DNA of 64,000 nt from G965237725 sp965237725 (GCA_965237725.1 OZ250151.1:4030001-4094000); one strand, 5' to 3'. Counted from the stretch's first letter, positions 44,501 through 53,482 are shown. Numbers and translations are program-made. Notes: generated by a model not told the origin, from the sequence alone.

Positions 44501-46223
44501 TTCGCAAGCTAATCAGGCCGCGTATCTTTCTAATATTCGCGCCTGGGAAGGCAGTATTCTCTGTCGGAAAGATTTTCTCAAAGATGAGAATTTTTACGAG
44601 GAAACATCAAGAGGGGAAGAGGCACCGCTAATAAGGCGATTAATGGCTGCTGATCAAGTGGCGATGCTCGATCAACCTGATTTGTACATTTACAGTCTTC
44701 GAGATGATAACACCTGGAATGACATCCATTTTGAAAAAATCATAAATGCGAGTGTTGCGCTAGATGCTACAGCCCTAAGTCGATTAGAAGAATTAAGGAA
44801 GTTCGTAGATCATGAAAGAGAATTAGTGGAAACGCCGAAAATAATTCATCAAACCGCAGAAAGTACAGACCTCAGTCCAAAATGTTTGGATTGGCAAAAG
44901 AAATGCATCGCCGCACATTCGACCTGGGATTATCGTTTTTACGAAGACCAGGCTTGCAGGCAATTTGTGACTGACCAGATGCCTGAGTTACTAAGCTGTT
45001 ACGATGCGCTTCCCAAAGGTGTTCAAAAAGCTGATTTATTTCGTCTTGCTGTAATTTATGTTTGCGGTGGTTTTTATTTAGACACGGATATTGAAATATT
45101 AAAACCGCTGGATTCGCTCATTTCAACTTCGGCGGTATTCGCTGAAGAGCTCAGGCTTGAAAATGAATCCGGTTCAGACCAAAAAAATAATAATAGTAAT
45201 GAGCACGATGTACGCATCGCCAACTATATGTTTGGTGCGCCACCGAAAAATCCAGTCATAGCGGCAATGATCATCGAACTGGTTGAGCATGCATTAGGCC
45301 ATTTCATCGACGTTGAATTGGATGTTCTAGACTCAACTGGCCCCGGAATGGTAACCAAAGTGTTTCATGAATTCCCAGACCGAAACGATATTATGCTTTT
45401 GCCGCTATCGGATACACTTTGCGAATATTGTCAAAAACCAAGCTGTGCCTTCGGTTCATATGCAATACATCATCATTTAGGTAGCTGGCACTGGCAGGGC
45501 TCAAATGAGCGTACGAATATTGATCAAGTTAGACATAGAAATACAATTCATCAGACTTGGAAGAGTCATAATTTGCCGGCGTTATTCCATCGATTATCGA
45601 AGACCTGGAAAGCCAATCATCCACAGTGGCAATATTATTTATGGACCGATGAAGACAACAGGAACCTTATAGAAAGACATTATCCCTGGTTTCTGGAAGT
45701 TTATGACAATTATCCATTTGAGATTCAAAGGGTAGACGCCGCAAGATATTTCATACTCTACTCACTGGGCGGGTTATATGTTGATCTTGATTTCAGAAGT
45801 ATTGAACCATTGGATCCGTTATTGAAAGATGCAGAATTTGTATTGGGTTTGGAGAACTGCGCGCATTATGAGTTACATGATAAACCCATGATTATTGGAA
45901 ATGCATTTATGTACTCACGGCAGTCGGGGAATTTGTTTTTGCGAAACGTTATCGAGGAGCTGGCAAATTCATCCACTACGAGTATAGAAGCCCATAACCA
46001 TGTCCTTGAATCCACAGGCCCATTTATGCTGACCCGAGCCTATGAAAAGTATGAGAAAAAAGAAGAGATTAAACTTGTTACCCAGGATGTTTTATATCCC
46101 CTGGATTATCAGACAGCAGAACAATTGATGGGTGATTCTGTTGCAGAAGAGAATTTCATAAAAAATACGTCAGCGCTCGCGGCCCACTACCATTGTGGAA
46201 GCTGGTGGAAAAATTCAATTTAA
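41592..46223 (+). CDS. Six-domain glycosyltransferase (GT2, NodZ-like, GT-A, GT2, GT32, GT32)
   Basis: 1543 residues. (1) 37-235, GT2 with NLDSD at 126-130. (2) 255-560, fucosyltransferase like NodZ/GT23, with RRNTGLGDCLISLYSAW and the PLIGIHVRHGN motif (420-430). (3) 575-800, GT-A with HDAD (663-666) and GWGGEDD (756-762), as in chondroitin-polymerase or galactosyltransferase-type domains. (4) 845-1050, GT2 with QWDDDDIYD (935-943). (5) 1081-1300, GT32 (OCH1-like) opening PKIIHQTAE, with DTD at 1164-1166. (6) 1315-1540, GT32 opening NTIHQTWKS, with DLD at 1398-1400. All six acidic or donor motifs look intact. No membrane segment is seen, so one cytoplasmic chain may build a whole oligosaccharide. 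It is divergent from the mini-precursor. Confidence 0.8.
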   Translation: MTSLDHDLHTILKNQGFIESVESVEISSAAQKLDKWPKIVLVLTTYNRPEYLGKTIATISKSHLDDCLVIIVDDNSTNTKTRRLVTQFDHDLPVIKIFKNQRSNMNVSLDMGWSLGVELGCQRLVNLDSDVLVKPHWLSRLGQLYDELEYPRDRLILSGFNRHNNPCIVSDYKDHVVKSRMGGINYYFHSEVFEIVKIFLQHQHWDTLIQHYFWDNRVHGFKQVAVKPSVVQHIGVEGTNAASVFDYALDFDDKEVSERRYVISRRNTGLGDCLISLYSAWLFAQRTRRVLVIDWRFTPYKQLRSSSLYLQLFEIIEDLDGVNVLEFETIASQLANLDIYPPNRRLNFFDQDLSDRQEIFNLIRWGEDRKESIIIFDHCLNWDQMLGTSRSNGFFNKFVPTSVVAERISKIAQKHFTGNPLIGIHVRHGNGGNIMGHQKYWDEVGLESCVEAMSFALKTFQQPCQLFLATDSRFVENYIKSKFPGVVTQHKFLNEIDRGELHHTRGEVDIALEAIVDLFLLSQCDVLVRFPKSSFFSIVASEIQVESEHSVNFAALPSWQPSRFEYYPKIETANPVKSRSCLITFRDDNGHRLNALYFVVEQLSGLPDSEIILVEQDSHATIDPEILPENCKYYFAFNDGEFNFSWGINLAAKYSSGQILIIHDADMMLGSNELDFAIDQFQQDIDAVNPYDTLIELTYEDSNDLLAGSRELYISRSDDELNRQSIGQIPPFCGGIFLIRRLIFYAAGEMDERFRGWGGEDDAMSLRIIATTRKIRSIENQAAFHIWHGEHDTQVKDNNPQYIRNMALLTAYYENGERYIKSLRQDSNKNADILKYTKNGSPSVQSRLPLVSCLCVTRKRVALLKVAIRCFKLQNYPNKELVIVCDQDDSETINFLEAINHSEISYIVASSDTHSNLGTLRNLSIHVANGEYFCQWDDDDIYDPRRISFQLWFARKHGKAACILSRWWIHSQANQAAYLSNIRAWEGSILCRKDFLKDENFYEETSRGEEAPLIRRLMAADQVAMLDQPDLYIYSLRDDNTWNDIHFEKIINASVALDATALSRLEELRKFVDHERELVETPKIIHQTAESTDLSPKCLDWQKKCIAAHSTWDYRFYEDQACRQFVTDQMPELLSCYDALPKGVQKADLFRLAVIYVCGGFYLDTDIEILKPLDSLISTSAVFAEELRLENESGSDQKNNNSNEHDVRIANYMFGAPPKNPVIAAMIIELVEHALGHFIDVELDVLDSTGPGMVTKVFHEFPDRNDIMLLPLSDTLCEYCQKPSCAFGSYAIHHHLGSWHWQGSNERTNIDQVRHRNTIHQTWKSHNLPALFHRLSKTWKANHPQWQYYLWTDEDNRNLIERHYPWFLEVYDNYPFEIQRVDAARYFILYSLGGLYVDLDFRSIEPLDPLLKDAEFVLGLENCAHYELHDKPMIIGNAFMYSRQSGNLFLRNVIEELANSSTTSIEAHNHVLESTGPFMLTRAYEKYEKKEEIKLVTQDVLYPLDYQTAEQLMGDSVAEENFIKNTSALAAHYHCGSWWKNSI

Positions 46224-46264
46224 AACTATCCGTTCACATTACTATTTCGGATTCTGGCTGATTC

Positions 46265-47335
46265 TCAAAATTCTGGATTAGGCAGCTTCCCGCGTTCATC
46301 ATGGCGATATACATAAGAGTATGCGTGCATGTTTTCCACCCAATAGCCAAATTTGGTGGGCGGGTAGGCTGGTGGGTTATCTTCGCTGGTGCAATTATCC
46401 AGGCAACTGACAACGGTATCGTAGTTTGCTGCAAAGAAAAATGGGAATGAATAACGCTTATTAGTTGTTCTGGTAACAACTCGATGAGGGGTAGAGCGGA
46501 ACAGGTTGTTGGTCCATCGCATCATCATGTCTCCGATATTGACCAAAAAGCAGTCTTCGATTGGTAAAGCTTCTATCCACTGATTAGCGCGATTTTGTAC
46601 CTGTAGCCCCGGTTCTGTTTGCCAGAGAATGGTGAAACATTCGTAATCGGTGTGAGCGCCAATGCCCATAGTTGGGTCCGACTTTTCCTTTTCGGCAGGC
46701 GGATAATAAAGCAGTCGTAGCTGAGCGATGGGTTTGGATAATTCTTTTTCGAAGTAATTTTCTGGAAGTTCTAATGCCAATGCGAAGGCGCTAAACAATG
46801 TGCAGCCAAGATCGAAGATTGCATCGAAGTAGTTATATACATCCTTTTGAAAATCGGGTAATTCATCGGGCCAAACATTGGGGCCAAATAACTTACTGCC
46901 ATTGCGGAAATCAGGATCGCTTTCGGGTAGTTCCAGAGCAACCTCGTAACCCTCCTGTTGATCTGGATCTTCATCGGGGCCTGCGGTTAGCGCGCCTACC
47001 GGAACAAACCCGCGATGACGCTTAATTTTTCCAATGTCGTATTTATATTTTGTATCTTCTGGTAGTGAGAAAAATTCCTCGGTCTGTTTTCGTACACCAG
47101 CAGTAAGCGGCGCAGGTACATTATGGTTTTTTAAATAGAAAAATCCGACGTTGACACAGGCATCTCTTAGTTCTTTAGCCATTTTGATTTTGGCCGGTTT
47201 GTCTTCACCAAACATCGGTGCCATATCAATAATGGGTATTTCAGAAAAATCTACGTCCAGCGTATTTTTTTCATGGGCGTCAACAACTTTTGTGGGCTTG
47301 GTTGGTTTTTCCATATTGGACGCAGTATTACTCAA
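46265..47335 (-). CDS. Isopenicillin-N-synthase-like Fe(II)/2-oxoglutarate oxygenase
   Basis: 356 residues from TTG 47335, or about 349 from ATG 47314. The N-terminal DIOX_N block is IPIIDMAPMFGED, then GFFYLKNHNVP. The metal triad is H228-x-D230 (GAHTDYECFTIL) with H284 (STPHRVVTR) and R294 (RYSFPFF), which anchors 2-oxoglutarate. Bacterial members oxidise small molecules such as amino acids, flavonoid-like compounds or ethylene precursors; nothing nearby fixes the substrate. It converges with the giant glycosyltransferase. Confidence 0.85.
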   Translation of the reverse strand: MSNTASNMEKPTKPTKVVDAHEKNTLDVDFSEIPIIDMAPMFGEDKPAKIKMAKELRDACVNVGFFYLKNHNVPAPLTAGVRKQTEEFFSLPEDTKYKYDIGKIKRHRGFVPVGALTAGPDEDPDQQEGYEVALELPESDPDFRNGSKLFGPNVWPDELPDFQKDVYNYFDAIFDLGCTLFSAFALALELPENYFEKELSKPIAQLRLLYYPPAEKEKSDPTMGIGAHTDYECFTILWQTEPGLQVQNRANQWIEALPIEDCFLVNIGDMMMRWTNNLFRSTPHRVVTRTTNKRYSFPFFFAANYDTVVSCLDNCTSEDNPPAYPPTKFGYWVENMHAYSYVYRHDERGKLPNPEF

Positions 47336-47481
47336 GTAAATATTAATTATGTTGTCAGAATATTGGTGTTCAGAAATCTGATAATATCACTTCTATTATT
47401 CATGCTGTCAAAGAATCCATCTAACGAGTGCTTAAATATTTTACATGAAATCGTTAAATTGTTAGTAATTAATTTACCATT

Positions 47482-48150
47482 ATGGACCGCATTACTGAAC
47501 CAGAATTGATGCTAGACGTTGCGCAATCCGCTGCATACGCCAGTGCGGATTTTGCAGAATCAGATCAACGGGTTGTGGACCGGTTTGAACACTTGGTTGG
47601 CAAGGGATTTTCTGGCTCCATAGTAGATTTGGGTTGCGGGCCGGGGAATATTACATTTCGACTTGGTCAAAATTTTCCAGATTGTCAAATTGTAGGGATT
47701 GATGGCTCCAAAGCCATGCTGGACATTGCTCGTAACAGGCTTGAGCGTGATGAAACAGAATTGAAAAATTTAAATTTTATACAGGCTGTATTACCACTCG
47801 ATAACGGCATGGAAACGGGATTTAAAGGCGTAGTTAGTAATAGTTTGTTGCACCATTTGCACAACCCCCAGGACCTTTGGGGTACGATTAAACAAAATAC
47901 TGAACCGGGTGCTGCTGTATTGATTGTGGATCTACGCCGCCCAATGTGCAAAGAGGATGCTCAGCAACTGGTAGATACTTATGCGTCAACCGCCCCCGAA
48001 GTCCTGAAAACTGACTTTTACAATTCACTGTTGGCCGCATTCGAGCCCGAAGAGGTGATACAACAGCTCAACAAATCGAGGATGAACTACCTCCATGTTC
48101 AACCCATTGCAGATCGTTATCTGGAGGTATCTGGAAATATGCCAGGTTAA
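47482..48150 (+). CDS. Class I SAM-dependent methyltransferase
   Basis: 222 residues. SAM-binding motif I is IVDLGCGPGNITFRLG, motif II is QIVGIDGSKAMLDIA, motif III is FKGVVSNSLLHHLHNP. Family members methylate small molecules or proteins. No neighbour indicates the substrate. The start at ATG 47482 is divergent from the oxygenase gene. Confidence 0.82.
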   Translation: MDRITEPELMLDVAQSAAYASADFAESDQRVVDRFEHLVGKGFSGSIVDLGCGPGNITFRLGQNFPDCQIVGIDGSKAMLDIARNRLERDETELKNLNFIQAVLPLDNGMETGFKGVVSNSLLHHLHNPQDLWGTIKQNTEPGAAVLIVDLRRPMCKEDAQQLVDTYASTAPEVLKTDFYNSLLAAFEPEEVIQQLNKSRMNYLHVQPIADRYLEVSGNMPG

Positions 48151-48303
48151 AATTATTCTTATGTTGAATTATACTAAGCCAACAATATTTTGCTACTGGA
48201 TTAAAATTTCGCAAACAAACTTTAAGCACAACAGTTATATTAGTGGCATGGTATATCACCTTGCTTCTTTTTATAAATTCAACAAAACAATGAGAATAAA
48301 ATT

Positions 48304-48663
48304 ATGAGCAACAATATTACCTGGAGTTTTCAACTTTCGACTAATGATGGGCAACTAGACGCTTTCAAAACCCTGGTTGATGAAATCATCGGTGCAGTCA
48401 AAACTTCAGAGCCCGATACGCTGACCTATGAGTGGTTTATTAGTGATGATGGAAAAAGCTGTCACGTTAATGAACGGTTCACAGATTCTCCTGCAGCATT
48501 GAGTCACCTGGGTAATTTCGGTGCAAACTTTGCAGAACGCCTGTTGGCCCTTGCCCAGCCCACATTAATGATTGTTTATGGTGCGCCCGACGATGAAACC
48601 CGTGGCGTGCTGGATGGATTTGGTGCCCAGTACATGGGATCCTACGGCGGGTATAACCGCTAG
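48304..48663 (+). CDS. Antibiotic-biosynthesis-monooxygenase-fold (ABM) protein
   Basis: 119 residues. Ferredoxin-like ABM-type fold: ITWSFQLSTNDGQLDAFKTL, then TLTYEWFISDDGKSCHVNER, then DSPAALSHLGNFG. Such small proteins act as quinol or cofactor-free monooxygenases, or as stress proteins. It ends 3 bases before the DksA-like gene, so the two are probably co-transcribed. Confidence 0.75.
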   Translation: MSNNITWSFQLSTNDGQLDAFKTLVDEIIGAVKTSEPDTLTYEWFISDDGKSCHVNERFTDSPAALSHLGNFGANFAERLLALAQPTLMIVYGAPDDETRGVLDGFGAQYMGSYGGYNR

Positions 48664-48666
48664 ATT

Positions 48667-48933
48667 ATGGCCGGGGGTTGGGCAAAGGACGGGGCGGTGC
48701 AGGAGCAGATCGATGCCAGTGTGGCGGATGCCGTAAAATTAGCTCGACAGCAACTTCCTCATGGTGTCAGTTTGACCTATTGTGAAGAATGCGATTGTGA
48801 AATTCCTGAGCTTCGCCAAAAAGCGATTCCCGGCGTGCGGCTTTGTGTATCATGCCAAAGCAAATTGGAAAACTCCCAGATGAGTGTGGGTGGAATTAAT
48901 CGTCGGGGCAGTAAAGACAGTCAGCTGAAATAA
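48667..48933 (+). CDS. DksA/TraR-family zinc finger protein (short, YbiI-like)
   Basis: 88 residues. The C4 zinc knuckle is CEECDCEIPELRQKAIPGVR, then LCVSC. Only the finger and a short helix are present, as in TraR/YbiI proteins. Such factors bind RNA polymerase or act as small zinc proteins. The start at ATG 48667 follows the previous stop directly. Confidence 0.85.
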   Translation: MAGGWAKDGAVQEQIDASVADAVKLARQQLPHGVSLTYCEECDCEIPELRQKAIPGVRLCVSCQSKLENSQMSVGGINRRGSKDSQLK

Positions 48934-48987
48934 CAGACACGATGACGGGTTGAACAATTTTATTTTCCTGAAAGCGCAGTAAATCTG

Positions 48988-50499
48988 TTAACTATAGTTA
49001 TTTAGTGATTCCATCAAAATGCTTGCGCTGTGCGCTAATTTCGATCTAGGGGAGCACGCGAAGCCCATGACTAATCCATTTGCATGATCGTTTCGACTCT
49101 TTTTCATCAAGTAATAACTCGATAATGGATGGGCGATTACATCCTGACGAATAAGTTGGTCACTGATTTTTTGATCATTTATTGTAGACGGCAGATTCAA
49201 GATAAAATTCGAGCCACCGCCAGTTCCACTGGTTGTTCCCAGCCCATCGAGATGATTATTTAGAAATTGTGACAGAAACTGTTCGCGTCGTTGATAAGTT
49301 TTTTTCATGTTTCGTATGTGGGTCATGAAATGACCTCGGGAAATGAATTCCGCCAATGCAGGTTGCAATAAAGTTGACACGGATTGTTCAGCCTGGGATA
49401 TATTTTCTGCTGCACTTATCAGTGATTTAGGAACAACAAGGTAAGCTAAGCGCAAAGAGGGAAACAATGTCATACTAAATCCACCAATGTATATTACCCG
49501 CTGATTCATTTCCATGGATTGGATGGGAGGAGGTGCCTGCCCGCTAAAACTAAATTCACAACAAAAATCATCTTCAATTATCCAGGCATCATTTGTATTT
49601 GCCCATTCCAGTAATTCGAGCCGACGGGGCAGGGACATAATATGACCCAGTGGATAGTGGCGGGATGGAGCGACATAGGCAAGCTTAGCCTGTTGTTTGA
49701 ACTTATACGCAGCCGATACAACCACACCCTGATCATCAACGGGTACGTTCAGGGTTTTGACCCCTGTTGTTTGAATAGCAATTCGCCGGGAGAGCAATCC
49801 TGGATCGCCGAACCAGACGCAATCTTCTCGGTCGAGCAACAAAAATACGATGCGCCTTATTGCTTGTTCGGAACTGGCAACTACGATGACTTGGTCTGGA
49901 TCGCATTTTAGACCCCGCGACTGATGCAGATTTTCCGCGATGGCCTGTTTCAGGGGAACATAGCCAGAAGCATCACCATAAAACATGGCAGCGTGATCGC
50001 GATTCACAAGGGTCCTTTTTACAATTCGGGACCACTTTGCATAGGGAAATAAATCGAAATCCGGTAGAGCAGGGTTAAATGGTAGTAATGTAGAGATTGT
50101 CGGGCTGGACGAATGGGACAACAACTGTTTACCACGATTAGACAAGGTTGGTATTTTTACAGATTGACGATTCGTGCGTTCCAAGATCATAGACGATCTT
50201 GCCTTATGTTCGAGTACCCTTGCATTTAACACGGGATGATTAATTACAAAGGTCCCTTTTCCAGATGTGGAAGATAGAAAGGATTCAGCGACAAGCTGCT
50301 CGTACACTTCTCGCACGGTGGTGCGCGAGACAGATAGCGTATTACCCAGGTCACGGGTAGATGGGAATCGAGTGCCAATGGCTAATTCTCCATTGAGTAT
50401 CATTTCACGAATATGTCGACACATTTGCCGATAAATTGTTTCACTACCCGAGCGGCTAATGATGATGCGATTTAATTGCAACGTAGCAGGGGGCAGCAT
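48988..50499 (-). CDS. MocR-family regulator (GntR HTH plus aminotransferase-like) lacking the PLP lysine
   Basis: 503 residues. The GntR winged HTH occupies about 15-80 (YRQMCRHIREMILNGELAIG, then FPSTRDLGNTLSVSRTTVRE). The aminotransferase-I-like domain follows from about 135. The usual PLP-anchoring motif F-S-K-T-L is F-S-M-T-L here: the codon is ATG, so the Schiff-base lysine is Met343. The upstream EDDYxxEF is EDDFCCEF. The domain may no longer bind PLP covalently. MocR proteins regulate vitamin B6, GABA or taurine genes and often an adjacent divergent gene, here an endonuclease/phosphatase-family protein. Confidence 0.85.
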   Translation of the reverse strand: MLPPATLQLNRIIISRSGSETIYRQMCRHIREMILNGELAIGTRFPSTRDLGNTLSVSRTTVREVYEQLVAESFLSSTSGKGTFVINHPVLNARVLEHKARSSMILERTNRQSVKIPTLSNRGKQLLSHSSSPTISTLLPFNPALPDFDLFPYAKWSRIVKRTLVNRDHAAMFYGDASGYVPLKQAIAENLHQSRGLKCDPDQVIVVASSEQAIRRIVFLLLDREDCVWFGDPGLLSRRIAIQTTGVKTLNVPVDDQGVVVSAAYKFKQQAKLAYVAPSRHYPLGHIMSLPRRLELLEWANTNDAWIIEDDFCCEFSFSGQAPPPIQSMEMNQRVIYIGGFSMTLFPSLRLAYLVVPKSLISAAENISQAEQSVSTLLQPALAEFISRGHFMTHIRNMKKTYQRREQFLSQFLNNHLDGLGTTSGTGGGSNFILNLPSTINDQKISDQLIRQDVIAHPLSSYYLMKKSRNDHANGLVMGFACSPRSKLAHSASILMESLNNYS

Positions 50500-50663
50500 G
50501 ATGGTATGATCAAAATAAAATTGGGCTTGTGATTTTCGTCCAAAATGGGTCTATTTACCAGCCTAATATTTATTAATAATTGGTAAAAATACTGCGCCTA
50601 TAAAAAAAGCTGTGGCCAAAAATAGTCTATCGAAAGATAATTGGTGGAGAGTCTAAAAAAGTA

Positions 50664-51590
50664 GTGAAAGTCGTTACCTATAACATCCGATTTGGATTGG
50701 GTATGGATCAACGATTCGATTTGGATCGCATTTCAAACGAAGTTCGTGGTGCTGATATTATTGGTTTGCAAGAAGTAGAACGCTTTTGGCGGCGATCTGG
50801 CATGATTGACCAGCCAGAAGTACTGGGCCAGTTATTAGAAGGCTATTATTGGTCCTATTGCCCCGCATTCGATATGGACGCAAGCTCGAAGGGGGAAGAC
50901 GGGGTGGTGTCAAATCGACGGCGTCAATTCGGCCCGATGATTCTCTCTCGTTGGCCTATATTGTCGTCTCGTCCATTGGTACTACCACAGCTGGCTGCGG
51001 TAAATTTGATCAGTATGAGTACCGGTGCATTGGAATCTGTAATTGATACGCCCTGCGGACCACTGCGGGTTTATTCACTGCATCTTTCGGCTATTTCTAC
51101 CCGGGAACGATTAATGCAAATTGATGCCTTATTAGGTATGCACGAAATGATAGAGCAATGCGGCGGGGTAATGATGGCGGGCGGTTCAGGCACACCCATG
51201 GATAAAATTGAAGCGGAAAATATAGTCAAAATGGACTGGCATAATAGCGAACCACTGTTGCCAATTCCGAAGAATACCATTTTTATGGGCGATTTTAATA
51301 GCACTGAAGAAAGTAGTGAATATATTCGTATTGTCGGCGAAAATGACCAGGTTTATGGCCGAGGCATGCATTCCAACAGTTTAGTAGATAGCTGGAATGT
51401 GGCTCGAGAAACCATTGGCGAACCACTTTCCTGTTGGCCGGATCCACCCGATCGACTGCCTGGCCGCCCGATGAGGTTGGATTATTGCTTTGTAAACACA
51501 GAGCTTTCATCAAAAGTGAAAAAGTGCTGGGTAGATGTCAAGGCCACAGGTTCAGACCATAAACCCTACTGGGTAGAGTTTGATGCCTGA
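50664..51590 (+). CDS. Endonuclease/exonuclease/phosphatase-family protein
   Basis: 308 residues from GTG 50664, with GGTGGAG about 16 bases upstream, rather far. Motifs are VVTYNIRFGLG, IIGLQEVERFW (catalytic Glu), MGDFNSTEES (Asp/Asn) and SDHKPYWVEF (His). No signal peptide is evident. It is a metal-dependent phosphodiesterase of unknown substrate (sphingomyelinase- or inositol-phosphatase-like). It is divergent from the MocR-like gene and may be its target. Confidence 0.85.
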   Translation: MKVVTYNIRFGLGMDQRFDLDRISNEVRGADIIGLQEVERFWRRSGMIDQPEVLGQLLEGYYWSYCPAFDMDASSKGEDGVVSNRRRQFGPMILSRWPILSSRPLVLPQLAAVNLISMSTGALESVIDTPCGPLRVYSLHLSAISTRERLMQIDALLGMHEMIEQCGGVMMAGGSGTPMDKIEAENIVKMDWHNSEPLLPIPKNTIFMGDFNSTEESSEYIRIVGENDQVYGRGMHSNSLVDSWNVARETIGEPLSCWPDPPDRLPGRPMRLDYCFVNTELSSKVKKCWVDVKATGSDHKPYWVEFDA

Positions 51591-51776
51591 GTTCTTCAAA
51601 GAAAAGTTTTGTAAATCGGTGACTGAATCCGAGATTTACCAAGGTAAACTATTACATTGGTGGGTCATAATCAGTAATTTACTTGTAAAAACTGCGCAAG
51701 TTATAACAAGTTTTAAGAAGTATTTACGAGCTATATGAAGTATTATTGTTAAACAAACCAATTGGAGATTATGAGA

Positions 51777-53411
51777 ATGAAAGAAGACAAAAGTAAAACT
51801 GTCTTGCCACACGAGCTCAAATTTAACGACCTCGATGATGGCGATAAGGCATTAGTAGAAAAAGTAATAAGCAAAGGTTATTCCAGACGAGATACGTTGA
51901 AATTGATGATGGCCACAGGGGTTTCCCTGGCGACGGCACAAAACCTGTTGTCATCGGGTAGTGAAGCCCGGGCGCAGACACCAGTTAAAGGTGGCACGGT
52001 TAGAGCTGCAGTTAGTTTGCACGGGCCTGATGATCAACTGGATCCAATTCAGTTTACCTCTGCCATAGACTATACGAGAGGCAGGGCGCATTATAATTCC
52101 CTTATCCAGCTTGATGACAACGTAACGCCACAACCCGAATTAGCGGAAACCTTTGAGCCCAATGACGATGCTTCTGAGTGGACCTTTAAGCTGCGCGAAG
52201 ACGTCAACTTCCACGATGGCACGCCATTTACAGCTGACGATGTCATATGGAGCATGAATCGACATTTGGGTGAAGAGTCTGTTTCTGTTATCAAAGCGGT
52301 ATTAGGTTCGGTTCAAGAATGGAAAAAAGTGGGTAGTCATGAAGTCAAGGCGATAATGAATACGCCTAACTCTGACTTACCAACTTTGCTTGGTATTTTT
52401 CAATCGAAAATAATCAAAAACGAGACAACAGGTGGTGGAATGGGCACGGGTCCATTTGTAATGGAGACCTTTGAGCCTGGTGTAAAATCAGTCAGCGTCA
52501 GAAATGAAAACTATTGGCGCGAACCTGCTCACCTTGACGCCCTTGAAATTACAGCAATCACAGATCCTATTGCACGTGTTAATGCGTTAATTTCTGGTGA
52601 CTTCCATTTGATTGGGGACGTTGATCCTAAGGCGATTCAGCAAATTGACGAAGCCGATGGTGTCAGTATGATTTCCATTGCAGCCGGCGCTTATAATGGC
52701 CTTTGCGCAATGCAAAATGCTGAGCCTGGCAGTAATGCTGATTTTGTTAAGGGACTGCAGTTCGCCCAAGATCGTGAGCGTATCGTTAAGAAAATTCTGA
52801 AAGGCCACGGTTCTGTTGGTAATGATCAACCCATTATGAGTGCATACGGTGCTGATTTTTGCAGTGAATTGCCAGTTAGGGAATTTGATCTTGACAAAGC
52901 CAAGCATCATTTTGAGAAATCAGGGTACTCAACCGCGGAGCTGTTTGTTGCACCTGTAGGAGCTGGTATTGAAGATACCTGTCTGTTAGCCCAGGCAAAC
53001 TGTGCAAAAGCTGGATTTGATCTAAAAATCAAGAAAGTTCCCAACGATGGTTACTGGGGTGCGGTCTGGATGCAAGAACCACTGAATGTAACCAGTTGGA
53101 ATATGCGTCCTACAGCTAATGCCATGCTATCTATAGCATTCGCACCCGATGCGCCTTGGAATGATACTTTGTGGAAGAATGATCGGGTGGGTGAGCTTCT
53201 AAGCTTGGCCCTTGCAGAAATTGACCCGACTAAACGTCATGACATGTACTGTGAAATTCAAACACTGGTCAATACTGAATCTGGAATGGTCATTCCTGCA
53301 CATATTAATGTGCTGGATGGTATCAGTGATCGTATTGCTGGTATGCCTAAAAACCCACTAGGATTGTTAGGTGCGTCTGAGTTCCCAGAGTTCATATGGT
53401 TAAATTCCTAA
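51777..53411 (+). CDS. ABC transporter substrate-binding protein (peptide-type) with Tat signal
   Basis: About 544 residues. ATG 51777 is chosen because GGAG lies 9 bases before it; TTG 51762 is upstream of that site. The Tat signal is SRRDTLKLMMATGVSLATAQ, ending EARAQTPVKGG. The SBP_bac_5 fold is shown by LDPIQFTSAIDYTRGRAHYN, LREDVNFHDGTPFTADDVIW and the family-typical GTGPFVMETFEPG. It binds a peptide or other small solute in the periplasm. The ABC permease and ATPase are not in the window. A strong terminator follows, so it is expressed alone. Confidence 0.88.
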   Translation: MKEDKSKTVLPHELKFNDLDDGDKALVEKVISKGYSRRDTLKLMMATGVSLATAQNLLSSGSEARAQTPVKGGTVRAAVSLHGPDDQLDPIQFTSAIDYTRGRAHYNSLIQLDDNVTPQPELAETFEPNDDASEWTFKLREDVNFHDGTPFTADDVIWSMNRHLGEESVSVIKAVLGSVQEWKKVGSHEVKAIMNTPNSDLPTLLGIFQSKIIKNETTGGGMGTGPFVMETFEPGVKSVSVRNENYWREPAHLDALEITAITDPIARVNALISGDFHLIGDVDPKAIQQIDEADGVSMISIAAGAYNGLCAMQNAEPGSNADFVKGLQFAQDRERIVKKILKGHGSVGNDQPIMSAYGADFCSELPVREFDLDKAKHHFEKSGYSTAELFVAPVGAGIEDTCLLAQANCAKAGFDLKIKKVPNDGYWGAVWMQEPLNVTSWNMRPTANAMLSIAFAPDAPWNDTLWKNDRVGELLSLALAEIDPTKRHDMYCEIQTLVNTESGMVIPAHINVLDGISDRIAGMPKNPLGLLGASEFPEFIWLNS

Positions 53412-53451
53412 GCACTTTAAAGTTCAATATGTAAGTTTCAATATGTAAGAG

Positions 53452-53482
53452 AAAAGCCTGCACTTGTGCAGGCTTTTTTTTG
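53452..53482 (+). terminator. Rho-independent terminator
   Basis: A perfect 10-bp stem AAGCCTGCAC/GTGCAGGCTT with TT loop is followed by a run of T. It lies 40 bases after the substrate-binding protein gene. Confidence 0.92.
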
